Source of the DNA: Rudanella lutea DSM 19387
Lineage (GTDB): Bacteria; Bacteroidota; Bacteroidia; Cytophagales; Spirosomataceae
Direction of reading: 5' to 3'
DNA length: 64,000 nt
NCBI RefSeq assembly: GCF_000383955.1
Contig: NZ_KB913013.1
Coordinates: 1,766,277-1,830,276 of the forward strand
Translations under genes and position numbers: made by a program
The notes under the pieces: model-generated
Database searches by the model: none
The model's input: the letters and a program-made list of their open reading frames with translations, nothing else
What the model was told of the DNA's origin: nothing
Shown: positions 25,735 to 34,511 of the stretch, piece by piece
How positions within the stretch are numbered: the stretch's first letter is position 1
Layout of the letters: each line of letters opens with the position of its first letter

Positions 25735-25900
25735 GAGCCCGCGTTCGGGCAGACAGCTATCGTACAATAGGGTTTTGGATCGATGAAGGGGTTACATCGG
25801 TTCAAAACTCTTTTTTGCGTTTATTTGGGTACATACCCCCACCCGCCACTCTTTCACTCTTTCAGTATTTCACTCTTTTCCGCAAATCACTCACTTTGTT

Positions 25901-26590
25901 ATGTCCTTTGCTCAACGCGCTATTTCCTTTTACGAAAACCTCCGGGAGCCAACTAATCTGCCACCGGGTGTGTCGGCCCTGAACCCTTACCGCACCCCCG
26001 AGGTGCAGCGCATCGGCCGGGAATTTTACGGAACGTTCTTCAACGACGACCAACCCCGCGTGTATGTGTTGGGCATTAATCCGGGTCGGTTTGGAGCGGG
26101 CGTTACGGGCATTTCGTTTACCACCCCACAGAATCTCAAACGCTACTGTGGCATCGACAACAACCTCCCGCCTTCGCCCGAGCTATCGAGCCGGTTTATT
26201 TATCAGGTTGTTGAGGCTTTTGGCGGAGCGGCTTCGTTTTACAGCCACTTCTTTCTGTCGGCACTGTACCCACTGGCCCTGGTTAAAGACGGCCGGAACG
26301 CCGGACCGGTCAACTATAACTTTTACGACGACCGCGCTACAACCGAAGCCCTTTGGCCAGCCATTAACGACTCGGTACGGCAGCAGCTTCAGTTTGGTGC
26401 CCGGCGCGATGTTGCTATTTGTCTGGGCCGGAAAAACGAGCAGTTTTTAAAGCGACTCAACGCCGAAAATGGCTTTTTCGAGCGGGTGCTTACACTGGAT
26501 CATCCCCGGTATATTTTGCAATACAAATCAAAGGCCACAGATAACTATATCAATCAGTATATCAACACGTTAGGAGACCAAATTAAGTAG
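25901..26590 (+). CDS. SMUG2-type uracil-DNA glycosylase-like protein
   Basis: 229 residues. VYVLGINPGRFGAGVTGISF (GINPG at 58-62) is the family's first active-site motif, and a C-terminal LDHPRYI supplies the second, as in the SMUG2 branch of uracil-DNA glycosylases (formerly DUF4918) common in Bacteroidota. Such enzymes remove uracil or related bases from DNA to start base-excision repair; activity of this branch is inferred from the family. A Rad52-like gene follows 42 bases later in the same direction, so the pair is probably one operon. A -7-like TCACTTTG ends two bases before the ATG. Confidence 0.8.
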   Translation: MSFAQRAISFYENLREPTNLPPGVSALNPYRTPEVQRIGREFYGTFFNDDQPRVYVLGINPGRFGAGVTGISFTTPQNLKRYCGIDNNLPPSPELSSRFIYQVVEAFGGAASFYSHFFLSALYPLALVKDGRNAGPVNYNFYDDRATTEALWPAINDSVRQQLQFGARRDVAICLGRKNEQFLKRLNAENGFFERVLTLDHPRYILQYKSKATDNYINQYINTLGDQIK

Positions 26591-26632
26591 ACATAAACGA
26601 ACGAAAAAGGGGTTATTTTTCGTTATTAAAAC

Positions 26633-27133
26633 ATGGAAGACACGAAGTACCCATTGGACATTTTGAGCAGCCCCATTCAGCCCGATGAGATTGAATGGCG
26701 TGTACAACAACAGACCAAAACCGGCAAGTTGATTGTGGTCCCGTATATCACCAACCGCTGCGTGATGGAACGGTTCGACCGGCAGTTTGGGTGGCATGGC
26801 TGGCAAAACGATATTACCGAAATTCAGGACGGTTTTCTGTGCCGAATTACGGTGACGCTGCCCGATGGGACCCGCCTGACCAAAACCGACGGCGCTAACC
26901 GCACCGATATTGAGCCGATCAAAGGCGGGATTTCGGACGCCATGAAACGCTGCGCCGTGCAATTTGGGGTGGGCCGTAACCTGTACACATACCCTCGCGT
27001 GTTTATCGAAACCCCCGATAAATATATTCCCGATTGGGCTACGCCCCAGCTCGACGCGCTCGTGAAGAAAATCAATGATGGCTCGTATAAGGGGGGAGAG
27101 TTTGTTACCCTCAAGGAGTCGTACCGTAAATAA
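26633..27133 (+). CDS. Rad52/Rad22-like single-strand annealing protein
   Basis: 166 residues. The pattern PIQPDEIEWRVQQQTKTGKL, a VMERFDRQFGWHGWQNDI strand, and DAMKRCAVQFGVGRNLYTYP is that of the Rad52_Rad22 family, whose members bind single-stranded DNA as rings and anneal complementary strands. Only the conserved core is present; there is no C-terminal Rad51-binding part. Short versions occur in phages and in bacterial chromosomes. It follows the SMUG2-like gene and is closed by a strong terminator, so it looks like a resident repair gene. Confidence 0.82.
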   Translation: MEDTKYPLDILSSPIQPDEIEWRVQQQTKTGKLIVVPYITNRCVMERFDRQFGWHGWQNDITEIQDGFLCRITVTLPDGTRLTKTDGANRTDIEPIKGGISDAMKRCAVQFGVGRNLYTYPRVFIETPDKYIPDWATPQLDALVKKINDGSYKGGEFVTLKESYRK

Positions 27134-27152
27134 ACAGGCGTATGCCTGTCAG

Positions 27153-27201
27153 GCGGCCATCCGAACAGTCTGCACAGACTCGTTACCGGATGGCCGCTTT
27201 T
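27153..27201 (+). terminator. Intrinsic terminator after the Rad52-like gene
   Basis: GCGGCCATCCG / CGGATGGCCGC, 11-bp perfect stem, with an inner AGTCTG/CAGACT hairpin in the loop, followed by TTTTG. It overlaps and argues against a TTG start at 27200 for the next gene. Confidence 0.82.
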
Positions 27202-27238
27202 GTTATTTGTGTATCTTCCGATCTTAAACCTACCGCCC

Positions 27239-28378
27239 ATGACCGAATCACTACCTATTCTGTGCCTGCTTTTCCTGAACATCGTTGTCTGCGAATGGCT
27301 AAGTACCAAACCCGGGTTCCGTCATCTGGGTACAGCCCTGCTGGTTATTATCCTCACCGCTATCCAAGCCAACGTCGGGCTCGTTCCCACCACCGATACC
27401 CCTCTTTACGACGCCATATTCGCTTATGTCACGCCGTTTGCCCTGTTTGTGCTTCTGCTCAACGTCAATTTGCAGGATCTGTGCCGGGCGGGCCTGCCCA
27501 TGCTAACCCTGTTTCTGATCGGTTCGGCCGGAACCATCATAGGGGTCGTTCTCAGCATGTGGTTGTTCAATGGTCCGCAAAGTGTTGGGGCTCAATTCTA
27601 CGCGCTGGCGGGTATGTTTACCGGCACGTACATAGGCGGTGCTCTCAATTTTCATGCGGTAGCGCTGCACTACGGGGTTGCCAAGTCAGGCAATCTGTTT
27701 GTGGCTGCCACAGCCGCCGACAATATCCTGACGGCCGTCTGGATGGTGGCCACCCTGGCTATTCCGCAGCTCATGCAACGGCTGCGGCCCGTAAATCGGC
27801 TACAACCGGCTTCTCCGGGTGAATCACTTTCGGCTACCGATCTGACCAACGACGAAGAAACCCTGAGCCCCCGCGATCTGGCGCTACTGATTACCCTTGG
27901 GCTGGGAGCCATGTCGTTCGCAAAGTGGCTGGGCACGTTCGTTCCTTCATTACCGTTCGTTCTGATCCTGACTACCCTGGCTCTTGTTCTGGCTCAGTTC
28001 CGGGCAATTAACCGGCTACCCGGCGCCCGAGTGCTGGGGTTGAGTGCCATTTACCTGTTTCTGGCTGTCATTGGCGCTTACTGCGACGTGGGCGCGCTCC
28101 TCCGCGACGGGCAATTGGCTGTGGTTTTGTTCGGGATGATTTGCACGCTCGTACTCATTCACGCCCTGATCGTTTTTGGGGTTGGTGCCCTCTTTCGGCA
28201 GGATTGGGATGTGCTGGGAATTGCTTCTCAAGCCAACATTGGTGGAGCTACTTCGGCCCTCGCTCTGGCGCGCAGCCTTAACCGACCCGACTTGCAACTC
28301 CCGGCGGTACTGGTTGGTTCACTGGGCAACGCTATCGGTACGTACCTCGGTATTTTTGTAGCCGAGTGGCTCCGCTAA
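27239..28378 (+). CDS. DUF819 family membrane protein
   Basis: 379 residues from ATG 27239. About ten membrane helices in two inverted halves, with the central loop PRDLALLITLGLG. Family-typical glycine/asparagine-rich segments are seen: AGMFTGTYIGGALNFHAVA, FVAATAADNILTAVW and ASQANIGGATSALALARS, arranged like the discontinuous helices of Na+-coupled transporters. The substrate of DUF819 proteins is unknown. The upstream TTG at 27200 lies in a terminator T-run and is rejected as start. Confidence 0.85.
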   Translation: MTESLPILCLLFLNIVVCEWLSTKPGFRHLGTALLVIILTAIQANVGLVPTTDTPLYDAIFAYVTPFALFVLLLNVNLQDLCRAGLPMLTLFLIGSAGTIIGVVLSMWLFNGPQSVGAQFYALAGMFTGTYIGGALNFHAVALHYGVAKSGNLFVAATAADNILTAVWMVATLAIPQLMQRLRPVNRLQPASPGESLSATDLTNDEETLSPRDLALLITLGLGAMSFAKWLGTFVPSLPFVLILTTLALVLAQFRAINRLPGARVLGLSAIYLFLAVIGAYCDVGALLRDGQLAVVLFGMICTLVLIHALIVFGVGALFRQDWDVLGIASQANIGGATSALALARSLNRPDLQLPAVLVGSLGNAIGTYLGIFVAEWLR

Positions 28379-28415
28379 ACTGTATCCCATACTCAACTCG
28401 CCCCAGGCTTACACA

Positions 28416-28988
28416 ATGCCCGCAGAACTCGACTTTTTCTTCTCCGCCGACCGCCAACAGTGGCGGCAATGGCTGACCGACAACTACAAGACGGCACCGG
28501 GCATCTGGTTCGTGTTTTACAAGAAGAAAACCGGCCAGCCTACGCTCACCTACGCCGAAGCCGTAGAAGAAGCCCTCTGTTTTGGCTGGATTGACAGCCT
28601 ACCCCGCAAGATGGACAACGAGCGGCACGCGCTCAAGTTTTCGCCCCGCAAGCCCCGGAGCGTTTGGTCGCAGCCAAACAAAGAGCGTATTGAGCGCCTT
28701 ATCGCCAATGGGCAGATGACGACCGCCGGGCTCGCCAAAATCGAACAGGCCAAACAGGATGGCTCCTGGGATGCCCTCACCGACAGCGATAACCTGCTGG
28801 TACCCGACGAACTGGAAACGGCTCTGCTGGCTAACCCGGTAGCACGAGCCAACTTTTACGGGTTTCCGCCAGGGGCCCGCAAAATCATTCTCGCCTGGAT
28901 AGGCAGTGCCAAACGCCCCGAAACCCGGGCTGCACGTATCGCGCAAACCGTTAGCCAGGCCGCCGAGGGCAAACGAGCCTATCCGTGA
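28416..28988 (+). CDS. YdeI/OmpD-associated family protein
   Basis: 190 residues. Typical family segments: WRQWLTDNYKTAPGIWFVFYK, LTYAEAVEEALCFGWIDSLPRK, and FSPRKPRSVWSQPNKERIERLI, then a helical C terminus (ANPVARANFYGFPPGARKIILAWI). These cytoplasmic proteins occur widely, sometimes linked to stress response, but their biochemical role is not established. The start overlaps nothing and lies 37 bases after the DUF819 gene, so co-transcription is possible. Confidence 0.82.
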   Translation: MPAELDFFFSADRQQWRQWLTDNYKTAPGIWFVFYKKKTGQPTLTYAEAVEEALCFGWIDSLPRKMDNERHALKFSPRKPRSVWSQPNKERIERLIANGQMTTAGLAKIEQAKQDGSWDALTDSDNLLVPDELETALLANPVARANFYGFPPGARKIILAWIGSAKRPETRAARIAQTVSQAAEGKRAYP

Positions 28989-29010
28989 GGTAGCCGAAGA
29001 AGCTCTGGAT

Positions 29011-29041
29011 TTGGTTTTCTGCACTTTACCTACGACCTTTG
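29011..29041 (+). promoter_or_regulatory. Promoter of the TSUP transporter
   Basis: TTG (29011-29013), 20 bases, GACCTTTG (29034-29041), one mismatch from TAnnTTTG. Confidence 0.6.
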
Positions 29042-29043
29042 TG

Positions 29044-29130
29044 CTACACTTCCCAGCAAATGAGCGCCACTTCAGTGTGGCGTTTTTCATTCAAGAATTA
29101 ATCTATTAAGTCGATATAGTTAGACTATTT
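29044..29130 (+). promoter_or_regulatory. Structured leader of the TSUP gene: CTACACTTC word, hairpin with T-run, palindrome
   Basis: After the -7 box come CTACACTTC (29044-29052), a hairpin CGCCAC/GTGGCG (29065-29082) followed by TTTTT, which has terminator form, and then ATAGTTAGACTAT (29116-29128) just before the ATG. CTACACT could also pair with AGTGTGG (29075-29081) in the 3' side of the hairpin, giving an antiterminator. The same order and spacing recur before sulfite reductase (38466-38550). Confidence 0.6.
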
Positions 29131-30198
29131 ATGCAGGCGGAACACGCGGCCTCCAGCGACACGGAATCGGTTGACCCCTCGTCAGCCTCGCTCCCATTTG
29201 ATCTTAACGGTCTGACAATCACGGTACAGGGCCAAAACGCCCATACGCAGGCCGAGGCACTCCGCACGGCCTTCCCGTCGGCCCACATCGCTACCGACCT
29301 TCCCGAACCGCTCCTTCGTCGGCGCAATCGGAAAGAGATCATCATCTATGCGACTGCTGCGCTGGCTTTGATGGTGGTGGGCCACATGCTGTTCAGCTAT
29401 TTCACCTGGGAAAAGGTGACCGTGCTGGCCAGTTCGGTTGAGATTGGCCCCGAGATATTTTACTTTCTGATGGCGGGCTTTGTGGCCCAGATGATCGACG
29501 GAGCCCTCGGTATGGCCTACGGGGTTACGGCTACTACATTCCTGATGAGCGTGGGAATTAGCCCGCTGCACGCAACGGCGAGCGTACACAGCTCCGAAAT
29601 CTTCACATCGGGGGTATCGGGGTACATGCACCTCAAATTTGGCAACATCAACAGCAAGTTGTTCAGGGCAGTGCTGATTCCGGGCGTAATCGGGGCCGCA
29701 TTGGGGGCCTGGGTTATTTCGGAGCTGACCTCGCTGGAAGAATACGCCAAGGTGTTGCAACCCATTATTTCGGTGTACACGGCTATTCTGGGCTTTCTGA
29801 TCATTAAAAAAGCCCTGACCAAGCGGGTGAAGAAAAAGCCGGTGCGCAACATCGGGATTCTGGCCTGGTCGGGTGGGTTTCTCGATGCCATTGGCGGAGG
29901 AGGCTGGGGGCCCATTGTCAACTCGACCCTGATTGCCAGCGGTCGGCACCCCCGGTACACCATTGGTTCGGTTAACCTGGCCGAGTTTTTTATCTCGTTT
30001 GCCTCGTCGGTGGTCTTCGCCTTGTACGTAGGTTTAGCCCAGTATGGTCTGGTAATTATCGGTCTTATTCTGGGTGGGAGCATAGCCGCCCCCATTGCGG
30101 CTCACCTCTCGCGCCGGTTACCCGTGAAAACCATGATGGTGATGGTTGGCATCGTGGTCATTATCGTAAGTTTGCGGAAAATTATCATGTTTTTCTGA
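29131..30198 (+). CDS. TSUP-family (TauE/SafE) sulfur-compound membrane transporter
   Basis: 355 residues. After an N-terminal cytoplasmic region of about 70 residues (DLNGLTITVQGQNAHTQAEALR), eight or so membrane helices follow in two repeats with the family motifs FVAQMIDGALGMAYGVTAT, SVHSSEIFTSGVSGYMHLKFG, and the second-half copy GGFLDAIGGGGWGPIVN with GSVNLAEFFISF. TSUP proteins move sulfate, sulfite, thiosulfate or organosulfonates. Sitting at the head of metZ and the cys genes, it is probably the sulfate or sulfite permease of this region; direction is inferred. Expression appears governed by the structured leader before it. Confidence 0.85.
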   Translation: MQAEHAASSDTESVDPSSASLPFDLNGLTITVQGQNAHTQAEALRTAFPSAHIATDLPEPLLRRRNRKEIIIYATAALALMVVGHMLFSYFTWEKVTVLASSVEIGPEIFYFLMAGFVAQMIDGALGMAYGVTATTFLMSVGISPLHATASVHSSEIFTSGVSGYMHLKFGNINSKLFRAVLIPGVIGAALGAWVISELTSLEEYAKVLQPIISVYTAILGFLIIKKALTKRVKKKPVRNIGILAWSGGFLDAIGGGGWGPIVNSTLIASGRHPRYTIGSVNLAEFFISFASSVVFALYVGLAQYGLVIIGLILGGSIAAPIAAHLSRRLPVKTMMVMVGIVVIIVSLRKIIMFF

Positions 30199-30202
30199 CA
30201 GG

Positions 30203-30297
30203 CTCTTTTCTTCTTGACAGGATTTACAGGATGAACAGGATAGCTTGATTGATGAAAAAGAAAATCCTGTCTATCCCGTGAATCCTGTCCAAAACAC
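30203..30297. repeat. Palindromic microrepeat (ACAGGAT / ATCCTGT words)
   Basis: GACAGGATTTACAGGATGAA on the left, AATCCTGTC and GAATCCTGTCC on the right. It fills the gap between the TSUP gene and metZ. Confidence 0.8.
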
Positions 30298-30298
30298 T

Positions 30299-31504
30299 AT
30301 GAAAAAACAGACCAAAGCGATTCGCACCCAAACGCGGAAAACGCAATACCGGGAACACTCAACGCCTTTGTTTCTGACGTCGAGTTTTACGTTTGACAGT
30401 GCCGAGCAAGGCAAAGCCTTGTTTGAGGAAACCGAAGAAGGCAACATTTATAGCCGGTTTTCGAACCCCAACGTCACCGAGTTTGTCGACAAAGTCTGCA
30501 TGCTCGAAGGGGCCGAAGAAGGCATCGCTACGGGTACGGGCATGGCGGCCGTGTTTGCCAGTATGGCCGCACTGCTCAAATCAGGCGACCATATTGTGGC
30601 GTGCCGGGCTTTGTTTGGGTCGGCTCACCAGATTATCACCCAGATTCTGAGCAAGTGGGGCATTACCCACACGTATGTCGACGCTACAGCCACCGAAGCC
30701 GAGTGGGAGGCCGCTATCCAGCCGAGTGCTGATAAGCCAGCCGCCAAAATGGTGTATCTGGAAACACCCTCCAACCCCGGCCTTGAGCTGGTCGATCTGG
30801 CGATGCTGGGACGGCTGAAAGAAAAATACGGCTTCATTCTGAACGTCGACAACTGCTTTGCTACTCCACTCCTGCAAACACCCATCGACTTTGGGGCTGA
30901 TTTGTCGGTCCACTCGGCCACCAAGTTTATGGATGGTCAGGGGCGCGTACTGGGCGGGATTGTCGTCGGCCGGGCCGATCTGATGCAACAGATTCGGTTT
31001 TTCGCCCGGCACACCGGCCCGTCAATGTCGCCGTTTAATGCCTGGGTTCTGTCGAAGAGTCTGGAAACCCTCGACCTGCGGATGGAGCGGCACTGCCGCA
31101 ACGCCCTCAGGTTGGCCGAAGCCCTCGAAAAACACCCCGATGTAGCCACGGTGAAGTATCCGTTTTTGCCCTCGCACCCGCAGTACGAATTGGCGAAGGC
31201 GCAGATGTCGGCCGGTGGTGCTATTGTCACGATTGAGCTGGAAGGCGGTTTTGAGCGCGTACAGGCTTTTTACGACGCTCTCCAGATTCCAACGCTCTCG
31301 TCGAACCTGGGCGACACACGTACCATTGTTACGAATCCCAACACCACCACCCACGCCAAGCTGAAGCCCGACGAAAAGGCACTGCTGGGCATTACGCCGG
31401 GGTTGGTTCGGATTTCGGTGGGGCTCGAAGACATCGACGACCTCGTGGCCGACTTCGAGCAGGCGGCTACAGTCAGCGCCGGGGTCCTGCGCGAAAACGT
31501 CTAG
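30299..31504 (+). CDS. metZ: O-succinylhomoserine sulfhydrylase
   Basis: About 401 residues from ATG 30299; the longer frame from 30245 runs through the repeat and is rejected. It belongs to the Cys/Met-metabolism PLP enzymes: YSRFSNPNVTEFV, ATGTGMAAVFA, VYLETPSNPGLELVDL, NVDNCFATPLLQ and the PLP-binding SVHSATKFMDGQGR with Lys209. The PLP subgroup and sulfur-gene context fit MetZ, which joins sulfide to O-succinyl- or O-acetylhomoserine to give homocysteine. A methionine gamma-lyase or cystathionine gamma-synthase role cannot be fully excluded by eye. It uses the sulfide made by the cys genes downstream. Confidence 0.82.
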   Translation: MKKQTKAIRTQTRKTQYREHSTPLFLTSSFTFDSAEQGKALFEETEEGNIYSRFSNPNVTEFVDKVCMLEGAEEGIATGTGMAAVFASMAALLKSGDHIVACRALFGSAHQIITQILSKWGITHTYVDATATEAEWEAAIQPSADKPAAKMVYLETPSNPGLELVDLAMLGRLKEKYGFILNVDNCFATPLLQTPIDFGADLSVHSATKFMDGQGRVLGGIVVGRADLMQQIRFFARHTGPSMSPFNAWVLSKSLETLDLRMERHCRNALRLAEALEKHPDVATVKYPFLPSHPQYELAKAQMSAGGAIVTIELEGGFERVQAFYDALQIPTLSSNLGDTRTIVTNPNTTTHAKLKPDEKALLGITPGLVRISVGLEDIDDLVADFEQAATVSAGVLRENV

Positions 31505-31535
31505 GAACTCATTGGTGTTGAGTGGGTTTATTCTG

Positions 31536-31549
31536 TAAACTATAGTTTA
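31536..31549. promoter_or_regulatory. Perfect 14-bp palindrome, operator candidate
   Basis: TAAACTATAGTTTA lies between metZ and the oxidoreductase gene. Its CTATAG centre recurs in the palindrome before sulfite reductase (38531-38540). Confidence 0.4.
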
Positions 31550-31643
31550 GTCCGTCTCTATTGATCTAAATCTCACTCGTGCCTTTGTCCGGGATTCTGT
31601 AGTTCCTATGGTAATTTTCGGGGCAATTCAAACAACCTGAATT

Positions 31644-32750
31644 ATGACGTTGCGACTGGTCATTTTCTTCGTTATGCTGGCTTATGTTGCCAACGCCCAA
31701 ACCCCCGCCCGCCCACCGGTTCGGATAGGGGTAGTCGGGTTGGTACATACCCACGTACACGGGGTTTTTCATAAAGCCTACCGCGAGAAAGGCCAAACGG
31801 ATATCCAGATAGTGGGCATTGCCGAGCCCGACCGCCAATTGGCCGAGCGCTATGCCAAACAGTACGGCTTCCCGATGAGTCTGGTGTATCCGACCATCGA
31901 CGCTATGCTCGACGCGACCAAACCCGAAGCCGTAACCGACTTTGGCAAGATCATCGACCATCTCAAAACCGTTCGGCTTGCCGCTCCACGGGGTATTCAC
32001 GTCATGGTTGAGAAGCCCTTAGCCGTGAGCCTCGACCATGCCCGGCAGATGGCCGCCCTAGCCCAAAAACACAAGATTCAGCTGCTCACCAACTACGAAA
32101 CCACCTGGTACGGCAGCAACCACCGGGCTTACGCCATGACCATCGGCGAGAAAGCCATTGGCGACGTTCGGAAGCTGGTCATTCACGACGGGCATCAGGG
32201 CCCTCAGGAAATTGGTTGTACACCCGAGTTTCTGACGTGGCTCACCGACCCAGTCGAGAACGGGGCGGGGGCTTTGTTCGATTTTGGTTGTTACGGGGCC
32301 AATCTGGCAACGTGGCTCATGCAAGGCCAACGCCCGACGAGTGTGATGGCCGTGACCGGGCAAATCAAGCCCCATATTTACCCCAAGGTCGACGACGAGG
32401 CTACCATTATTGTGACGTACCCCAAGGCACAGGCCGTAATTCAGGCTTCGTGGAATTGGCCCTACGCCCGCAAAGACATGGAAGTGTACGGACAAACGGG
32501 CTCGATTATGGCTCTCGACGCCAAACGAATGCGAGTCCGGCTAAACGAACGCGAACCGGAACGGATGCTGGAAGCCACCTCGGCCGATGCCCCCGCCCCC
32601 GATCCGTTTGCGTATCTGGCCCGAGTAGTACGCGGTGACGAAAAAGAGATCGACAACCTCACATCACTGCCTAATAACCTGGTTGTGATGGAGATTCTGG
32701 AAGCCGCCCGGACCTCGGCGAAAACAGGGAAAATCGTTGTTTTACATTAA
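31644..32750 (+). CDS. Exported Gfo/Idh/MocA-family oxidoreductase
   Basis: 368 residues with a signal peptide (VMLAYVANAQ), which is unusual for the family but common in Bacteroidota. The N-terminal Rossmann part has VRIGVVGLVHTHVHGV, IVGIAEPDRQLAERYA and VMVEKPLAVSLDHA (the EKP motif); the C-terminal part is the usual beta sheet (GGALFDFGCYGANLATWLM-like segment, FGCYG). Such proteins act on sugars or glycosides with tightly bound NAD. Its place between metZ and cysH is not explained by a sulfur role; it may simply be a neighbour. Confidence 0.82.
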   Translation: MTLRLVIFFVMLAYVANAQTPARPPVRIGVVGLVHTHVHGVFHKAYREKGQTDIQIVGIAEPDRQLAERYAKQYGFPMSLVYPTIDAMLDATKPEAVTDFGKIIDHLKTVRLAAPRGIHVMVEKPLAVSLDHARQMAALAQKHKIQLLTNYETTWYGSNHRAYAMTIGEKAIGDVRKLVIHDGHQGPQEIGCTPEFLTWLTDPVENGAGALFDFGCYGANLATWLMQGQRPTSVMAVTGQIKPHIYPKVDDEATIIVTYPKAQAVIQASWNWPYARKDMEVYGQTGSIMALDAKRMRVRLNEREPERMLEATSADAPAPDPFAYLARVVRGDEKEIDNLTSLPNNLVVMEILEAARTSAKTGKIVVLH

Positions 32751-32752
32751 CA

Positions 32753-32801
32753 AAACCTGCAAGCCGGGCGGCCGGTGCCGTCTTGAAGACCTTACAGGTT
32801 T
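32753..32801. repeat. Dispersed repeat with AAACCTG / ACCTTACAGGTTT ends
   Basis: AAACCTG pairs with CAGGTTT around a GC-rich middle. The right half AAGACCTTACAGGTTT is identical to part of the hairpin at 55920-55952. Confidence 0.6.
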
Positions 32802-32809
32802 GATGCGCT

Positions 32810-33523
32810 ATGATAGCAGAACCCACATACACGCTCGAAAGCCTGTCGGCGCAACTCGCCGGTCTCTCCGAGATCGACGCCCTGCGCAAACTGGCCGAGC
32901 TTTTTCCCGGTCAGGTGGTTTTCTCCACCAGCCTGGGTTATGAAGATCAGGTCATTACCGACCTGATTGCCCAGAACAATCTGCCCATTCGAATTTTCAC
33001 CCTCGACACGGGCCGGATGTTCGGCGAGACCTACTCGGTCTGGAATAAAACCCTCAGCCGATACGGTATTCAGATCGAAACCATGTACCCAAAGCAGGAA
33101 GCCGTGGAGGCTTTGATGACGGGCAAAGGGCCGTTTAGCATGTATGAGTCGGTCGAAAACCGGAAAGAGTGCTGCTTTATTCGGAAGGTGGAGCCCCTCA
33201 ACCGCGCCCTGGCCGGTCAGAAAATATGGATTACGGGCATCCGGGCCGAGCAATCGGCCAACCGCACCAGCATGCCTCAACTGGAGTGGGATGAAGCCCA
33301 CGGGCTCTTTAAGTTCCACCCACTTATGGACTGGACTTTTGAGCAGGTGAAAGAGTATGTACGGGTCAACAACGTACCCTACAACCCGCTGCACGACCGG
33401 GGCTTTGTGAGCATTGGCTGTCAGCCCTGCACCCGCGCCATTCAACCCGGCGAAGATTTCCGCGCCGGCCGCTGGTGGTGGGAAGACAACTCGAAAAAGG
33501 AATGTGGACTACATAGTAAATGA
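32810..33523 (+). CDS. cysH: Adenylylsulfate/phosphoadenylylsulfate reductase, iron-sulfur type
   Basis: 237 residues. The PAPS-reductase fold is shown by VVFSTSLGYEDQVITDLI and IFTLDTGRMF. Paired cysteines C121-C122 (KECCFIRK) and C204/C207 (GCQPC) are the [4Fe-4S] ligands that mark APS-using reductases; the catalytic Cys232 is in KKECGLH near the end. It reduces APS to sulfite in the cytoplasm. No APS kinase (cysC) is seen in the window, which fits direct use of APS. It leads the cysH-cysD-cysN series. Confidence 0.92.
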   Translation: MIAEPTYTLESLSAQLAGLSEIDALRKLAELFPGQVVFSTSLGYEDQVITDLIAQNNLPIRIFTLDTGRMFGETYSVWNKTLSRYGIQIETMYPKQEAVEALMTGKGPFSMYESVENRKECCFIRKVEPLNRALAGQKIWITGIRAEQSANRTSMPQLEWDEAHGLFKFHPLMDWTFEQVKEYVRVNNVPYNPLHDRGFVSIGCQPCTRAIQPGEDFRAGRWWWEDNSKKECGLHSK

Positions 33524-33612
33524 GTGAATGAGTGATTGAGTGAATTAGCGAATGCCGCAAGCGCGACAGCCAACGATTCACTCATTCACTCATTCGCCAA
33601 TTCACTCATTAA
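33519..33612. repeat. Palindromic microrepeat (TGAGTGAA / TTCACTCA words)
   Basis: Left arm GAATGAGTGATTGAGTGAAT, right arm reiterated ATTCACTCATTCACTC; it fills the cysH-cysD gap. Related to 34511-34596 and 48512-48605. Confidence 0.85.
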
Positions 33613-33614
33613 AA

Positions 33615-34511
33615 ATGGATTACCTCGATCAACTTGAATCGGAAGCGATTCACATCATGCGCGAAGTAGCCGGGCAGTTCGAACGGCCCGCGCTCCTGTT
33701 TTCGGGCGGGAAAGACTCAATCACGCTGGTGCATCTGGCGCGCAAAGCGTTTCGGCCCGGTAAGTTTCCGTTCCCGCTTGTGCACATCGATACCGGTCAT
33801 AACTTTCAGGAGGCCCTCGATTTCCGCGATTGGCTCGCCAACAGCCTCGGCGAACGCCTGATTGTGCGGTACGTAGAAGATACCATCCGCGAGAAAAACC
33901 TGAAGGAGCCCACCGGACGCAACGCCAGCCGCAACGCGCTGCAAACGTTCACCCTGCTCGATACCATCGAAGAGTTTGAGTTTGACGCCTGCATTGGCGG
34001 TGCCCGACGCGACGAAGAAAAAGCCCGCGCCAAAGAACGGGTGTTTTCGGTGCGCGACGAATTCGGCTCGTGGGACCCCAAACGGCAGCGCCCCGAACTC
34101 TGGAACCTCTACAACGGCCGGATTCACAAAGGCGAAAACGTGCGGGTATTCCCCATTTCGAACTGGACCGAACTCGACGTCTGGAACTACATTCAGCGCG
34201 AAAAAATTGCCCTGCCCAGCCTCTACTTTGCCCACGAGCGCGAACTCCTCGTACGCGACGGCAAGCTCATGGCTACGGCCGGGGGAGTTATCAAACCCGA
34301 ACCCGACGATCAGATTGTGACCCGGACAGTCCGGTTCCGCACCGTGGGCGATATTTCCTGCACAGCGGCCTCTGAATCGCAGGCCGACACGCTCGACGCA
34401 GTTATTGCCGAAATTCAGGCGACCCGTATTTCCGAGCGGGGCGAAACCCGCATGGACGACCAAATGTCGGAGGCCGCCATGGAAGACCGCAAAAAGGGAG
34501 GATATTTTTAA
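33615..34511 (+). CDS. cysD: Sulfate adenylyltransferase subunit 2
   Basis: 298 residues from ATG 33615. The ATP pyrophosphatase (PP-loop) motif LLFSGGKDSITLVHLA has SGGKDS at 30-35, and VHIDTGHNFQEALDFRD, ACIGGARRDEEKARAKERVFS and TELDVWNYIQREKI are typical CysD segments. The end RKKGGYF is the conserved C terminus of the family. CysD makes APS from ATP and sulfate, driven by GTP hydrolysis in CysN. The apparent longer frame from 33552 only translates the palindrome. Confidence 0.95.
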   Translation: MDYLDQLESEAIHIMREVAGQFERPALLFSGGKDSITLVHLARKAFRPGKFPFPLVHIDTGHNFQEALDFRDWLANSLGERLIVRYVEDTIREKNLKEPTGRNASRNALQTFTLLDTIEEFEFDACIGGARRDEEKARAKERVFSVRDEFGSWDPKRQRPELWNLYNGRIHKGENVRVFPISNWTELDVWNYIQREKIALPSLYFAHERELLVRDGKLMATAGGVIKPEPDDQIVTRTVRFRTVGDISCTAASESQADTLDAVIAEIQATRISERGETRMDDQMSEAAMEDRKKGGYF

